Assembly: GCF_040096455.1 (NCBI RefSeq)
Contig: NZ_JBBMER010000005.1
Span: forward strand, 141,590 to 205,589
From: Lachnospira rogosae
GTDB lineage: Bacteria; Bacillota; Clostridia; Lachnospirales; Lachnospiraceae
DNA length: 64,000 nt
Direction: 5' to 3'
This document shows, one piece after another, positions 57,879-64,000 of this stretch (position 1 is the stretch's first letter; each line of letters opens with the position of its first letter). The notes below the pieces were generated by a model. It made no database searches. It saw only the letters and a program-made list of their open reading frames with translations, and was not told the DNA's origin. The position numbers and the translations under genes were made by a program.

Positions 57879-59237
57879 TTATTCAGAATAAAACCTATAA
57901 CATCCACGTCCCGATTTCTTGGCTTCATATAACGCTTTATCTGCACACTGGTACATATTATAATAATGTAAACCACAATTAACAGATAAGCTTATCCCCA
58001 TACTTACGCTTATCTTATAACCATCGTACTCATCTGTTACATAATTAAATATTCTCTTCACGATATCTTCGATATTATCGCTGTCTTTATATTCAATATA
58101 TACAACAAACTCATCGCCTCCATACCTTATCGCTATATCCTGATCTTCCCTTGTACATTCTGCTAATCTCTTGGCAACATATTGTATAACACAGTCGCCA
58201 AAATAATGACCATATGTATCATTAACTAATTTAAACGAGTCTATATCAAATATAACAAATGCCGAATACATATGGGCGCTGTTATCAATCCTGCTCTTTA
58301 TAAGCAATTCTCCAGTAACGTGATTATAAAGACCTGTAAGCAGGTCAAGTGATGCCTGCTTTTCCAGACGTTGTTTCAAATATTCCTGTCTATATCTTTC
58401 TGTAACATTTCTTAAGCTTATAATTCCTAAAATATCATCTGTAAGCTTGTCCTTTGACAGATATATAGACTTATCAATCCACATCTCCGTATCCTGTGTA
58501 TCCATTGTCCTGTAATCAATAGATACAATAGTATTACCATTATTAAATAGTTCAATAATCTTCTTTGACGTTGCAAGCTTTAAATAATCTTCAATTGTAT
58601 CCTTGGAAACCCTTTTCTGCCACCTTCTGCAATATTCATCATAAGAACTAGATGTACTAATACCTACTGTATCGAGTGCGCTATACATTTTATTATTCTT
58701 TCGCTGATATATGCCATTTTCTATTGTATCTTTTGAAAAATTAACCTGATACATAACAATTGACTCTGACATAAGTGCATCTTTATACTGCTCTGTTGTC
58801 TGCAAAAGCTTTCTAAGTTCAGCATTTTTACGCTTTATTATCTCATAATATTCATATCTGTGTGATACATCACGTTCTGTCACTGTTATCTGGTTAAATG
58901 TCTTATCATACATAAGTGTCACTAATATCCACTTATATTTACCATCATACATAAGTCTTACATCAAGCTTTTTCTTAAATTCATCGTTACTGCCAAAGCC
59001 TTTAACTGCCTCTACTGATATTAAATCTAACAGCCTGCCTCTGTCCTCATAATGACATCTGTCAACCATTCTCTGAACCCACTGTTCTAACTCTACATTA
59101 CCGTCTTTCTTAAACTTATTACCCCTATTATAAATACACAGAACACTATCATTATCAATATCAATCTGATAAATCCCCTCATATTGGGTTGACAGCATTG
59201 TAAGTATTCTGTCTTCCAGCTCTAAATCATTCTCCAT
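57879..59237 (-). CDS. Diguanylate cyclase with PAS-like sensor region
   Basis: A 452-residue soluble protein. The first 280 residues hold two PAS-like regions (one ending ITVTERDVSHRYEYYEIIKR, one ending IISLRNVTERYRQEY), then a GGDEF domain with FDIDSFKLVNDTYGH and RYGGDEFVV, which looks active. No membrane segment. The ATG at 59237 follows TGGAG; an in-frame GTG seven codons upstream is less likely. A strong terminator lies past its end. Confidence 0.9.
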   Translation of the reverse strand: MENDLELEDRILTMLSTQYEGIYQIDIDNDSVLCIYNRGNKFKKDGNVELEQWVQRMVDRCHYEDRGRLLDLISVEAVKGFGSNDEFKKKLDVRLMYDGKYKWILVTLMYDKTFNQITVTERDVSHRYEYYEIIKRKNAELRKLLQTTEQYKDALMSESIVMYQVNFSKDTIENGIYQRKNNKMYSALDTVGISTSSSYDEYCRRWQKRVSKDTIEDYLKLATSKKIIELFNNGNTIVSIDYRTMDTQDTEMWIDKSIYLSKDKLTDDILGIISLRNVTERYRQEYLKQRLEKQASLDLLTGLYNHVTGELLIKSRIDNSAHMYSAFVIFDIDSFKLVNDTYGHYFGDCVIQYVAKRLAECTREDQDIAIRYGGDEFVVYIEYKDSDNIEDIVKRIFNYVTDEYDGYKISVSMGISLSVNCGLHYYNMYQCADKALYEAKKSGRGCYRFYSE

Positions 59238-59447
59238 TGAAGTTCTCCATTCCAGCACTGTACACCAACAGCACTTGTTTAACTTGCAAAAAACAAGCTT
59301 TTATTCTTCATTATTATTCGACCATTTTCTACGAAACTCTTAATTGAATATACAATATCACATATTGGAGAAAATGTCACGCTGGCATTTAATGTTTTAA
59401 TGGGACTTACTATAGAATTTTATAACATTAAATTTCCTATTATATAA

Positions 59448-59478
59448 AAACTGCCGCCAGTGTAATACTGACGGCAGT
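59448..59478 (-). terminator. Terminator of the rubrerythrin gene
   Basis: On the minus strand ACTGCCGTCAGT pairs with ACTGGCGGCAGT (one mismatch) and is followed by TTTTTAT. It lies 95 bases past the rubrerythrin stop; the rest of the 59259-59573 gap shows no gene. Confidence 0.8.
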
Positions 59479-59573
59479 AATAATACCTTATTAATCTATT
59501 GATTAATATAAGCTATCCAATTAACTGTACCATTAATTCTGATACTGTATACTACTCATATACCAGCTTATGA

Positions 59574-60119
59574 TTAACCGAAGTATCTCTTTAAAAGACC
59601 TTCAAATGCCTTACCATGTCTAGCCTCATCCCTAGCCATCTCATGAACTGTGTCGTGGATTGCATCAAGATTAGCAGCCTTAGCTCTCTTAGCAAGGTCA
59701 ACCTTACCTGCTGTTGCTCCATTTTCTGCTTCTACTCTCATCTCAAGGTTCTTCTTAGTGCTGTCTGTTACAACTTCACCGAGAAGCTCTGCGAACTTAG
59801 CTGCGTGTTCAGCTTCTTCCCAAGCTGCCTTTTCATAGTAAAGACCTACTTCTGGATAACCTTCTCTGTGAGCAACTCTAGCCATAGCAAGATACATACC
59901 AACTTCTGAACATTCACCATTGAAGTTAGCTCTTAAATCTTCAATAATATCTTCGCTTACTCCCTTAGCAACTCCTACAACGTGCTCAGCAGCCCATACC
60001 TTGTCATCTCCCTGAGCTAAGAACTTGTCTGCTGGTGCCTTACATACTGGACAGACATAATCTGCTGGAAGTGACTCTCCTTCATAAACATAACCGCATA
60101 CTGTACATACATACTTCAT
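59574..60119 (-). CDS. Rubrerythrin with N-terminal rubredoxin domain (reverse type)
   Basis: A 181-residue peroxidase that protects anaerobes from hydrogen peroxide and oxygen. The rubredoxin-like domain comes first (CTVCGYVYEGE, then CPVCKAP; residues 5-30), and the ferritin-like di-iron domain follows with GECSEVGMYLAMARVA, EEAEHAAKFAELL and HEMARDEARHGKAF. This is the domain order of reverse rubrerythrin. The promoter carries two Per boxes and the PerR-type gene lies upstream. Confidence 0.93.
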   Translation of the reverse strand: MKYVCTVCGYVYEGESLPADYVCPVCKAPADKFLAQGDDKVWAAEHVVGVAKGVSEDIIEDLRANFNGECSEVGMYLAMARVAHREGYPEVGLYYEKAAWEEAEHAAKFAELLGEVVTDSTKKNLEMRVEAENGATAGKVDLAKRAKAANLDAIHDTVHEMARDEARHGKAFEGLLKRYFG

Positions 60120-60157
60120 AATCTTAATCTCCTTTTCTTGTTTAATTTATTAAAAAT

Positions 60158-60170
60158 AGTAATTATTACT
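60158..60170. promoter_or_regulatory. Per box 1 (downstream of the rubrerythrin start point)
   Basis: AGTAATTATTACT is a perfect 6-1-6 palindrome with the TAATnATTA core of Bacillus Per boxes. It lies just after the predicted transcription start. Confidence 0.7.
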
Positions 60171-60182
60171 GTTTGTGAGTTT

Positions 60183-60211
60183 AATATAACACTGTTTATT
60201 TCCTTTGTCAA
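60183..60211 (-). promoter_or_regulatory. Sigma-A promoter of the rubrerythrin gene
   Basis: Minus strand TTGACA and TATATT are separated by exactly 17 bases; the start falls near 60176, about 57 bases before the ATG. Confidence 0.8.
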
Positions 60212-60218
60212 GCAAAAT

Positions 60219-60231
60219 AGTAATAATTCCT
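60219..60231. promoter_or_regulatory. Per box 2 (upstream of the -35 box)
   Basis: AGTAATAATTCCT matches Per box 1 with one mismatch in the palindrome. The two boxes flank the promoter, so PerR could block polymerase from both sides. Confidence 0.6.
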
Positions 60232-60241
60232 ATTAATATTT

Positions 60242-60637
60242 TTACTTATCTATACACTCAGGACATTCTCCATAGAAAAATGTCACATTTCCCTGGATTG
60301 TACCATCAAAATTCTTTGCCGCCGCTTCATTAAAATTCTTCTCAACTTCCCGTGAGTCAAAGTTCAAATCCATAACTTTGCCACAATTGACACATTGAAA
60401 ATGGTAGTGTGGGTTCACGTTGCCGTCAAAATGCACCGAACCATCACTACACGGCACTTTCATAGCCATTCCATTGTCTACAAGGAATGTAAGATTTCTG
60501 TATACAGTTCCAAGACTTATGTTAGGAAACTCTTTACTGACATTATCATACACAACCTCTGCCGTAGGGTGGTCTTTTCTTGACATCAAAAAGCTCCTGA
60601 TTGCATCTCTTTGTCTGCTTCTTTTTACTGTTGCCAT
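60242..60637 (-). CDS. perR: Fur-family regulator, PerR-like
   Basis: A 131-residue Fur-family repressor with the DNA-binding helix SLGTVYRNLTFLVDNG, the metal-binding HYHFQCVNCGKV (CxxC zinc site) and a final CPEC zinc pair. Per boxes over the adjacent rubrerythrin promoter point to PerR rather than Fur or Zur. Peroxide sensing would use histidine ligands such as H37 and H91-H93. Confidence 0.87.
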   Translation of the reverse strand: MATVKRSRQRDAIRSFLMSRKDHPTAEVVYDNVSKEFPNISLGTVYRNLTFLVDNGMAMKVPCSDGSVHFDGNVNPHYHFQCVNCGKVMDLNFDSREVEKNFNEAAAKNFDGTIQGNVTFFYGECPECIDK

Positions 60638-60760
60638 ATTGTAACTCCTCTATTCAAATTACATTAAATTAATATTGTCATTATATACTGTTACTTGTTT
60701 AATATTTTATATGTACATAATATCCATTTGATAAATCACGCTCATTATTGGATTTAAATC

Positions 60761-60812
60761 AAAAATGATACACCAATAATAGTAACAACTACTAATATTA
60801 GTGTATCATTTT
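60761..60812. terminator. Bidirectional terminator of the thi operon
   Basis: AAAAATGATACAC pairs with GTGTATCATTTT, with an inner AATA-rich stem. It lies 69 bases past the thiE-like stop codon and upstream of the perR gene. Confidence 0.75.
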
Positions 60813-60880
60813 CTATCAAAAAGTCAACTTATTTTTACTATATTATTTTTATAATATTATTATGCAAGCTTTGTTTTTAT

Positions 60881-61447
60881 TTATGCCTTCATCATTCCAG
60901 ACATAATACAGCTTCCCTTTGCACCACACTCTTGTACTTCCTGCCTGCGGCTGCCATCTATGTTAATTCCACCAATGGCATATACTGGAATATTAACATT
61001 TTCGCATACTGCTTTCAGAAATTCCAGGCCTCTTGGTGGAACACCTCTTTTACAATCCGTACTATATATATGTCCTGCCGTAATGTATGAAGCACCAAGT
61101 TCTGCCGCTTCGACAGCTTCCTGAACGGAATGGATTGAACAACCTTTTATAGCTACATTACTATCTTTAAGCTGACTATGATATTTTCTTAGATTATCAA
61201 TTGACAAATGTATAGCATTAATGCCAGTCTTTTCTGCCACTGCAACATAAGTATGCAATATCAGTCTTACGTTATATTTCTTACAGACCGAATACACATC
61301 TGCAGCAAGTGCAGCATATTCAGCATCACTTAGATCCTTCTCTCTTAGAATAACAGCTGCTGGATAAAGCTTGCATACTCTTTCTATCTGTTCTAAAAAT
61401 GGTCTGTCACAAAGCCTGCGGTTAGTAATTGCAATCACGTCCTGCAT
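60881..61447 (-). CDS. thiE: ThiE/TenI family protein (thiamine phosphate synthase type)
   Basis: A 188-residue TIM-barrel protein with ITNRRLC at the start, LREKDLSD (phosphate/pyrimidine site), SIHSVQEAVEAAELGASYI and VYAIGGIN. ThiE joins the thiazole and pyrimidine; TenI isomerises the thiazole. At 188 residues it is on the short side for ThiE (about 210), so TenI-like tautomerase is possible. Last gene of thiSGH-thiE. Confidence 0.8.
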   Translation of the reverse strand: MQDVIAITNRRLCDRPFLEQIERVCKLYPAAVILREKDLSDAEYAALAADVYSVCKKYNVRLILHTYVAVAEKTGINAIHLSIDNLRKYHSQLKDSNVAIKGCSIHSVQEAVEAAELGASYITAGHIYSTDCKRGVPPRGLEFLKAVCENVNIPVYAIGGINIDGSRRQEVQECGAKGSCIMSGMMKA

Positions 61448-61471
61448 AATTCCTAATCTCCTTAATCTTAA

Positions 61472-62704
61472 TCAGCCACAGTATATATAGTCACTCATAA
61501 CTGGCTGAAGTCCGATTTTTACAAGGTCATCATATACCTGCTTAACATCTCTTCCGTCTGATATTTCAAACTGCTCATCGCCTCTGTCTTTTTCTTCAAT
61601 ATCTTCTGAATGGCTTCCTATGCCCGTACTTACACCTGCTGATATTTTAGTTGCCGCTATATTCATAAGATTATCACGCACACGTGCACACTCTCTTGTA
61701 GATACTGTTATACTGGCAAATGGCATAAATAATCTGTATGCTGTTACGACCTGCAATAACTGTGCTTCGTGTACATCTTTAGGATTAATTCTGTCATTAT
61801 TGATTATTGGACGTAATCTTGGACAAGAAAATGCTATCTCTGCCTGTGGGTATTTGCGTTGTAATAAATATGCGTGCATACCTGTAGCAAAAGCATCTTT
61901 TCTGAAATCATCAAGTCCTAAAAGTGCAGCAAAACCAACTCCTCTCATACCTCCCTTTAATGCACGTTCCTGTGCATTAAGCCTGTATGGGAATACTCTC
62001 TTATGTCCTGCAAGATGAAGTGTCTCATATTTGTCTGAATTGTAGGTTTCCTGAAATACAGTTACATAGTCAGCACCACATTTATGAAGATAAGCATACT
62101 CATCTGAATTCATAGGATATACTTCAAGTCCAACAACCTTGAAATATTTTCTTGCTATTTTACAGGCTTCTCCTATGTATTCCACACTTGACATTTTCTT
62201 GCTTTCACCTGTAAGAATAAGTATCTCCTGCAAGCCTGACCTTGCAATTGCTTCCATTTCTTCCTCTATTTCCTGTGCATTAAGCTTGGCTCTCTTAATC
62301 TTGTTGTGGCAGTTAAAACCACAATATATACAATAATTCTCACAGTAATTAGCAATATATATAGGTGTAAAAAAACATATGGAATTACCAAAATGTCTTT
62401 CTTTCTCATCCTTGGCTGCCTGTGCCATCTGTTCAAGATACGGAAGTGCAGCTGGTGATAAAAGAGCAGCAAAATCCTCTGGTGTCCTGTTGCTTTTATT
62501 GATAGCATTAAGAACATCCTTTGCTGTATATTTATCGTAGTCATAATTGTTCATAGCATCTATAACTTTTTGCTGTATATCTGACTCAAGTACTTCCATA
62601 TCTGGAAGATATTCCATATGGTTAGTTCTGTTTTTCTTCAAATCTTCTCTTATTTCATCACTCAATATACTTTCATTGATGTGCATATCTTTGCTGTCGC
62701 TCAT
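61472..62704 (-). CDS. thiH: 2-iminoacetate synthase ThiH (radical SAM)
   Basis: A 410-residue radical SAM enzyme that splits tyrosine to give dehydroglycine for the thiazole ring. The cluster motif CENYCIYCGFNC (CxxxCxxC) lies near residue 120. A C-terminal biotin/thiamine-synthase-associated domain follows (SFSCPRLRPI, ISAGVSTGIGSH). It is oxygen-sensitive, consistent with an anaerobe, and lies 32 bases after thiG. Confidence 0.95.
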   Translation of the reverse strand: MSDSKDMHINESILSDEIREDLKKNRTNHMEYLPDMEVLESDIQQKVIDAMNNYDYDKYTAKDVLNAINKSNRTPEDFAALLSPAALPYLEQMAQAAKDEKERHFGNSICFFTPIYIANYCENYCIYCGFNCHNKIKRAKLNAQEIEEEMEAIARSGLQEILILTGESKKMSSVEYIGEACKIARKYFKVVGLEVYPMNSDEYAYLHKCGADYVTVFQETYNSDKYETLHLAGHKRVFPYRLNAQERALKGGMRGVGFAALLGLDDFRKDAFATGMHAYLLQRKYPQAEIAFSCPRLRPIINNDRINPKDVHEAQLLQVVTAYRLFMPFASITVSTRECARVRDNLMNIAATKISAGVSTGIGSHSEDIEEKDRGDEQFEISDGRDVKQVYDDLVKIGLQPVMSDYIYCG

Positions 62705-62736
62705 AATTATCCTCGTTTCTGTAATCTATTGCATTA

Positions 62737-63510
62737 TTATTCGTGTATATAGCCTGTTAATGGAGATGATGCACTTGCACCGTCCTTCTTTACTCTTCCA
62801 AGGCCTGAAAGATAAGCTTCACGTCCTGCATTTATTGCATTCTTAAATGCTGATGCCATCGCTGGAATATCTCCTGCTGTCGCTATAGCTGTATTAGCCA
62901 TCACCGCAGCTGCACCCATTTCCATAACTTCACATGCCTGTGATGGACGACCTATACCTGCATCTACAATAATTGGAAGGTCAATTTCGTCAATAAGTAT
63001 CTGTATAAAATCTTTAGTGCATACACCTCTGTTAGAACCAATTGGTGCTGCAAGCGGCATAATACAGGCAGCTCCTGCATTCTGCATATCTCTTGCTGCA
63101 TTAAGGTCTGGATACATATATGGCATTACTACAAAGCCTTCTTTGGCAAGTATCTCTGTTGCTTTAGCTGTTTCGTAGTTGTCTGGAAGAAGATATTTAG
63201 TATCTCTTATAACTTCTATCTTAACCATATCACTGTGGCATAATTCTCTTGAAAGTCTTGCAATTCTTACAGCTTCTTCTGCATTTCTTGCACCTGATGT
63301 GTTAGGGAGAAGCTTTACATTTTCTGGAATATAATCAAGAATATTGGCAATTCCGCCATCGTTGGCTCTTCTTAGTGCAAGTGTTACTATCTGTGCTTCT
63401 GCCTGTTTTACGGCGGCGTCTATTAATTCAAGGGAATATTTTCCTGAGCCTAAGATAAATCTTGATGTGAATTCGTATTTTCCTAATTTGAATGTGTCGT
63501 TGTTGTTCAT
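62737..63510 (-). CDS. thiG: Thiazole synthase
   Basis: A 257-residue ThiG barrel. It starts DTFKLGKYEFTSRFILGSGKY and has GNR-type VCTKDFIQILID, VDAGIGRPSQACEVMEMGAAAVMANTAIA. It condenses deoxyxylulose phosphate, dehydroglycine and ThiS thiocarboxylate. The stop codon lies 32 bases before thiH. Codon use changes toward C-ending codons near its 5' end. Confidence 0.95.
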   Translation of the reverse strand: MNNNDTFKLGKYEFTSRFILGSGKYSLELIDAAVKQAEAQIVTLALRRANDGGIANILDYIPENVKLLPNTSGARNAEEAVRIARLSRELCHSDMVKIEVIRDTKYLLPDNYETAKATEILAKEGFVVMPYMYPDLNAARDMQNAGAACIMPLAAPIGSNRGVCTKDFIQILIDEIDLPIIVDAGIGRPSQACEVMEMGAAAVMANTAIATAGDIPAMASAFKNAINAGREAYLSGLGRVKKDGASASSPLTGYIHE

Positions 63511-63583
63511 TGTTTTGTCCTCTTTTCTTTTTGGTTATTTATTTGTAAGGGTTGTTGGGTGGGGTTGGGTTAATAACGTAAGG

Positions 63584-63790
63584 TTATTGACCGCCGCCCA
63601 TAAATGTCAGGATTTCTAAGGTGTCATCGGGTGACAGGGTTGTGGTGGGGTAGGAGTCTTTCGGGATTATGACCTCGTTGAGTTCGACTACTACATGGAT
63701 CGGGTTGTAGTTGTGGGTGGTGAGGAAGGTGGTGATTGGGGTTGATGTAGGGATTTGGGTGGGTTTGCCGTTGAATTTTATTGTTATCAT
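63584..63790 (-). CDS. thiS: Sulfur carrier protein ThiS with an extra C-terminal residue
   Basis: A 68-residue ubiquitin-like sulfur carrier (MITIKFNGKP, VVVELNEVIIP, LEILTFMGGG). It ends GGGQ, whereas thiocarboxylate formation needs a free terminal glycine. Its codons are strikingly C-ending (ACC, ATC, AAC, CCC) and Thr/Pro-rich compared with the rest of the window. No thiF, which would adenylate it, is visible. Start ATG after AAGGA. Confidence 0.85.
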   Translation of the reverse strand: MITIKFNGKPTQIPTSTPITTFLTTHNYNPIHVVVELNEVIIPKDSYPTTTLSPDDTLEILTFMGGGQ

Positions 63791-63842
63791 TGCTGGTCCT
63801 TCTTTCTTTGGGGATTGAGAGAGTGAATTTTTTTTTGGAGGA

Positions 63843-64000
63843 CGGACGACATTTGGAAGCCTTGCTTCCTCTGTCTGGGAGTTGCTGACTGAGGGAGGGG
63901 GAATTAGCTTTGTCGGACGACATTTGGAAGCTTTGCTTCCTCTGTCTGCGGGTCGCTGACGTGGGAGGGGGAATTAGCTTTGTCGGACGACACTTGGAAG
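63843..64000. repeat. G-rich tandem repeat, units of 70-71 bp
   Basis: Units start at 63843, 63914 and 63984 and run off the right edge. Each begins CGGACGACATTTGGAAG and contains the hairpin GGAAGCTTTGCTTCC, a variable middle, and a G-rich run before GAATTAGCTTTGTC. The block lies upstream of thiS and has a strand bias unlike the core genome. Confidence 0.8.

Noticed and set aside
59616..59909. Plus-strand open frame over rubrerythrin
   Set aside because: Antisense shadow of a strongly conserved gene.
63624..63923. Long open frame antisense or offset to thiS, rich in Pro, His and Ser
   Set aside because: It overlaps thiS in another frame and its composition only reflects the C-rich strand; no ribosome site.

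Overview
The window looks like a low-GC, strictly anaerobic member of the Clostridia, most likely a gut Lachnospiraceae. The signs are AT-rich DNA, strong AGGAGG ribosome sites, a glycyl-radical pyruvate formate-lyase, a rubredoxin-containing rubrerythrin with Per boxes, a fused FeoA-FeoB, LarC, a putative Mn riboswitch and an oxygen-sensitive ThiH. The species cannot be fixed from the sequence alone.

Region 1 (1-20.1 kb) is a defence island. Reading leftward from about 18.9 kb, a tightly packed operon encodes an XRE regulator, DndC, DndD, DndE, a DUF262 protein, the cysteine desulfurase DndA, a NERD-UvrD helicase, an AddB-like Fe-S protein, an SNF2/RapA-type helicase and a RecQ-type helicase that runs off the left edge. 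DndACDE put phosphorothioate (PT) sulfur into the DNA backbone. The other five genes look like the restriction or interference side. The classical partners DndFGH and the regulator DndB are not present. The four genes after dndA match the layout of the published DndCDEA-PbeABCD type; the DUF262 gene between dndE and dndA and a divergent second ATP-pyrophosphatase (19.0-20.0 kb) are the unusual additions. A perfect 20-bp inverted repeat covers the divergent promoter.

Region 2 (20.2-23.2 kb) is accessory debris: a DUF6674-like/XRE pair of mobile-element type, three unrecognised small genes, and a truncated HTH regulator fused to the broken 5' end of one of them.

Region 3 (23.3-64 kb) is core genome. 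In order it holds pflB, a Crp/Fnr regulator, a ferredoxin-type gene with a structured leader, larC, a 79-bp tandem hairpin repeat, trxA, DUF3783, a membrane protein, a LytTR protein, a Na/Ca exchanger, mntP behind a yybP-ykoY-like riboswitch, feoAB, a VanZ-RDD protein and uppP. These are followed by a heterodimeric ABC exporter, an ECF S component, a broken diguanylate cyclase, the ribDEBAH operon behind an FMN riboswitch, dtd, trkH-trkA, thrH, an Fe-S aldo/keto reductase, DegV, a MocR-type regulator, a GGDEF protein, rubrerythrin and its PerR-type regulator, and thiSGH-thiE. The thi end has an odd base composition and G-rich tandem repeats at the right edge. Most core genes are on the minus strand. 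No rRNA, tRNA, CRISPR array or insertion sequence was seen.
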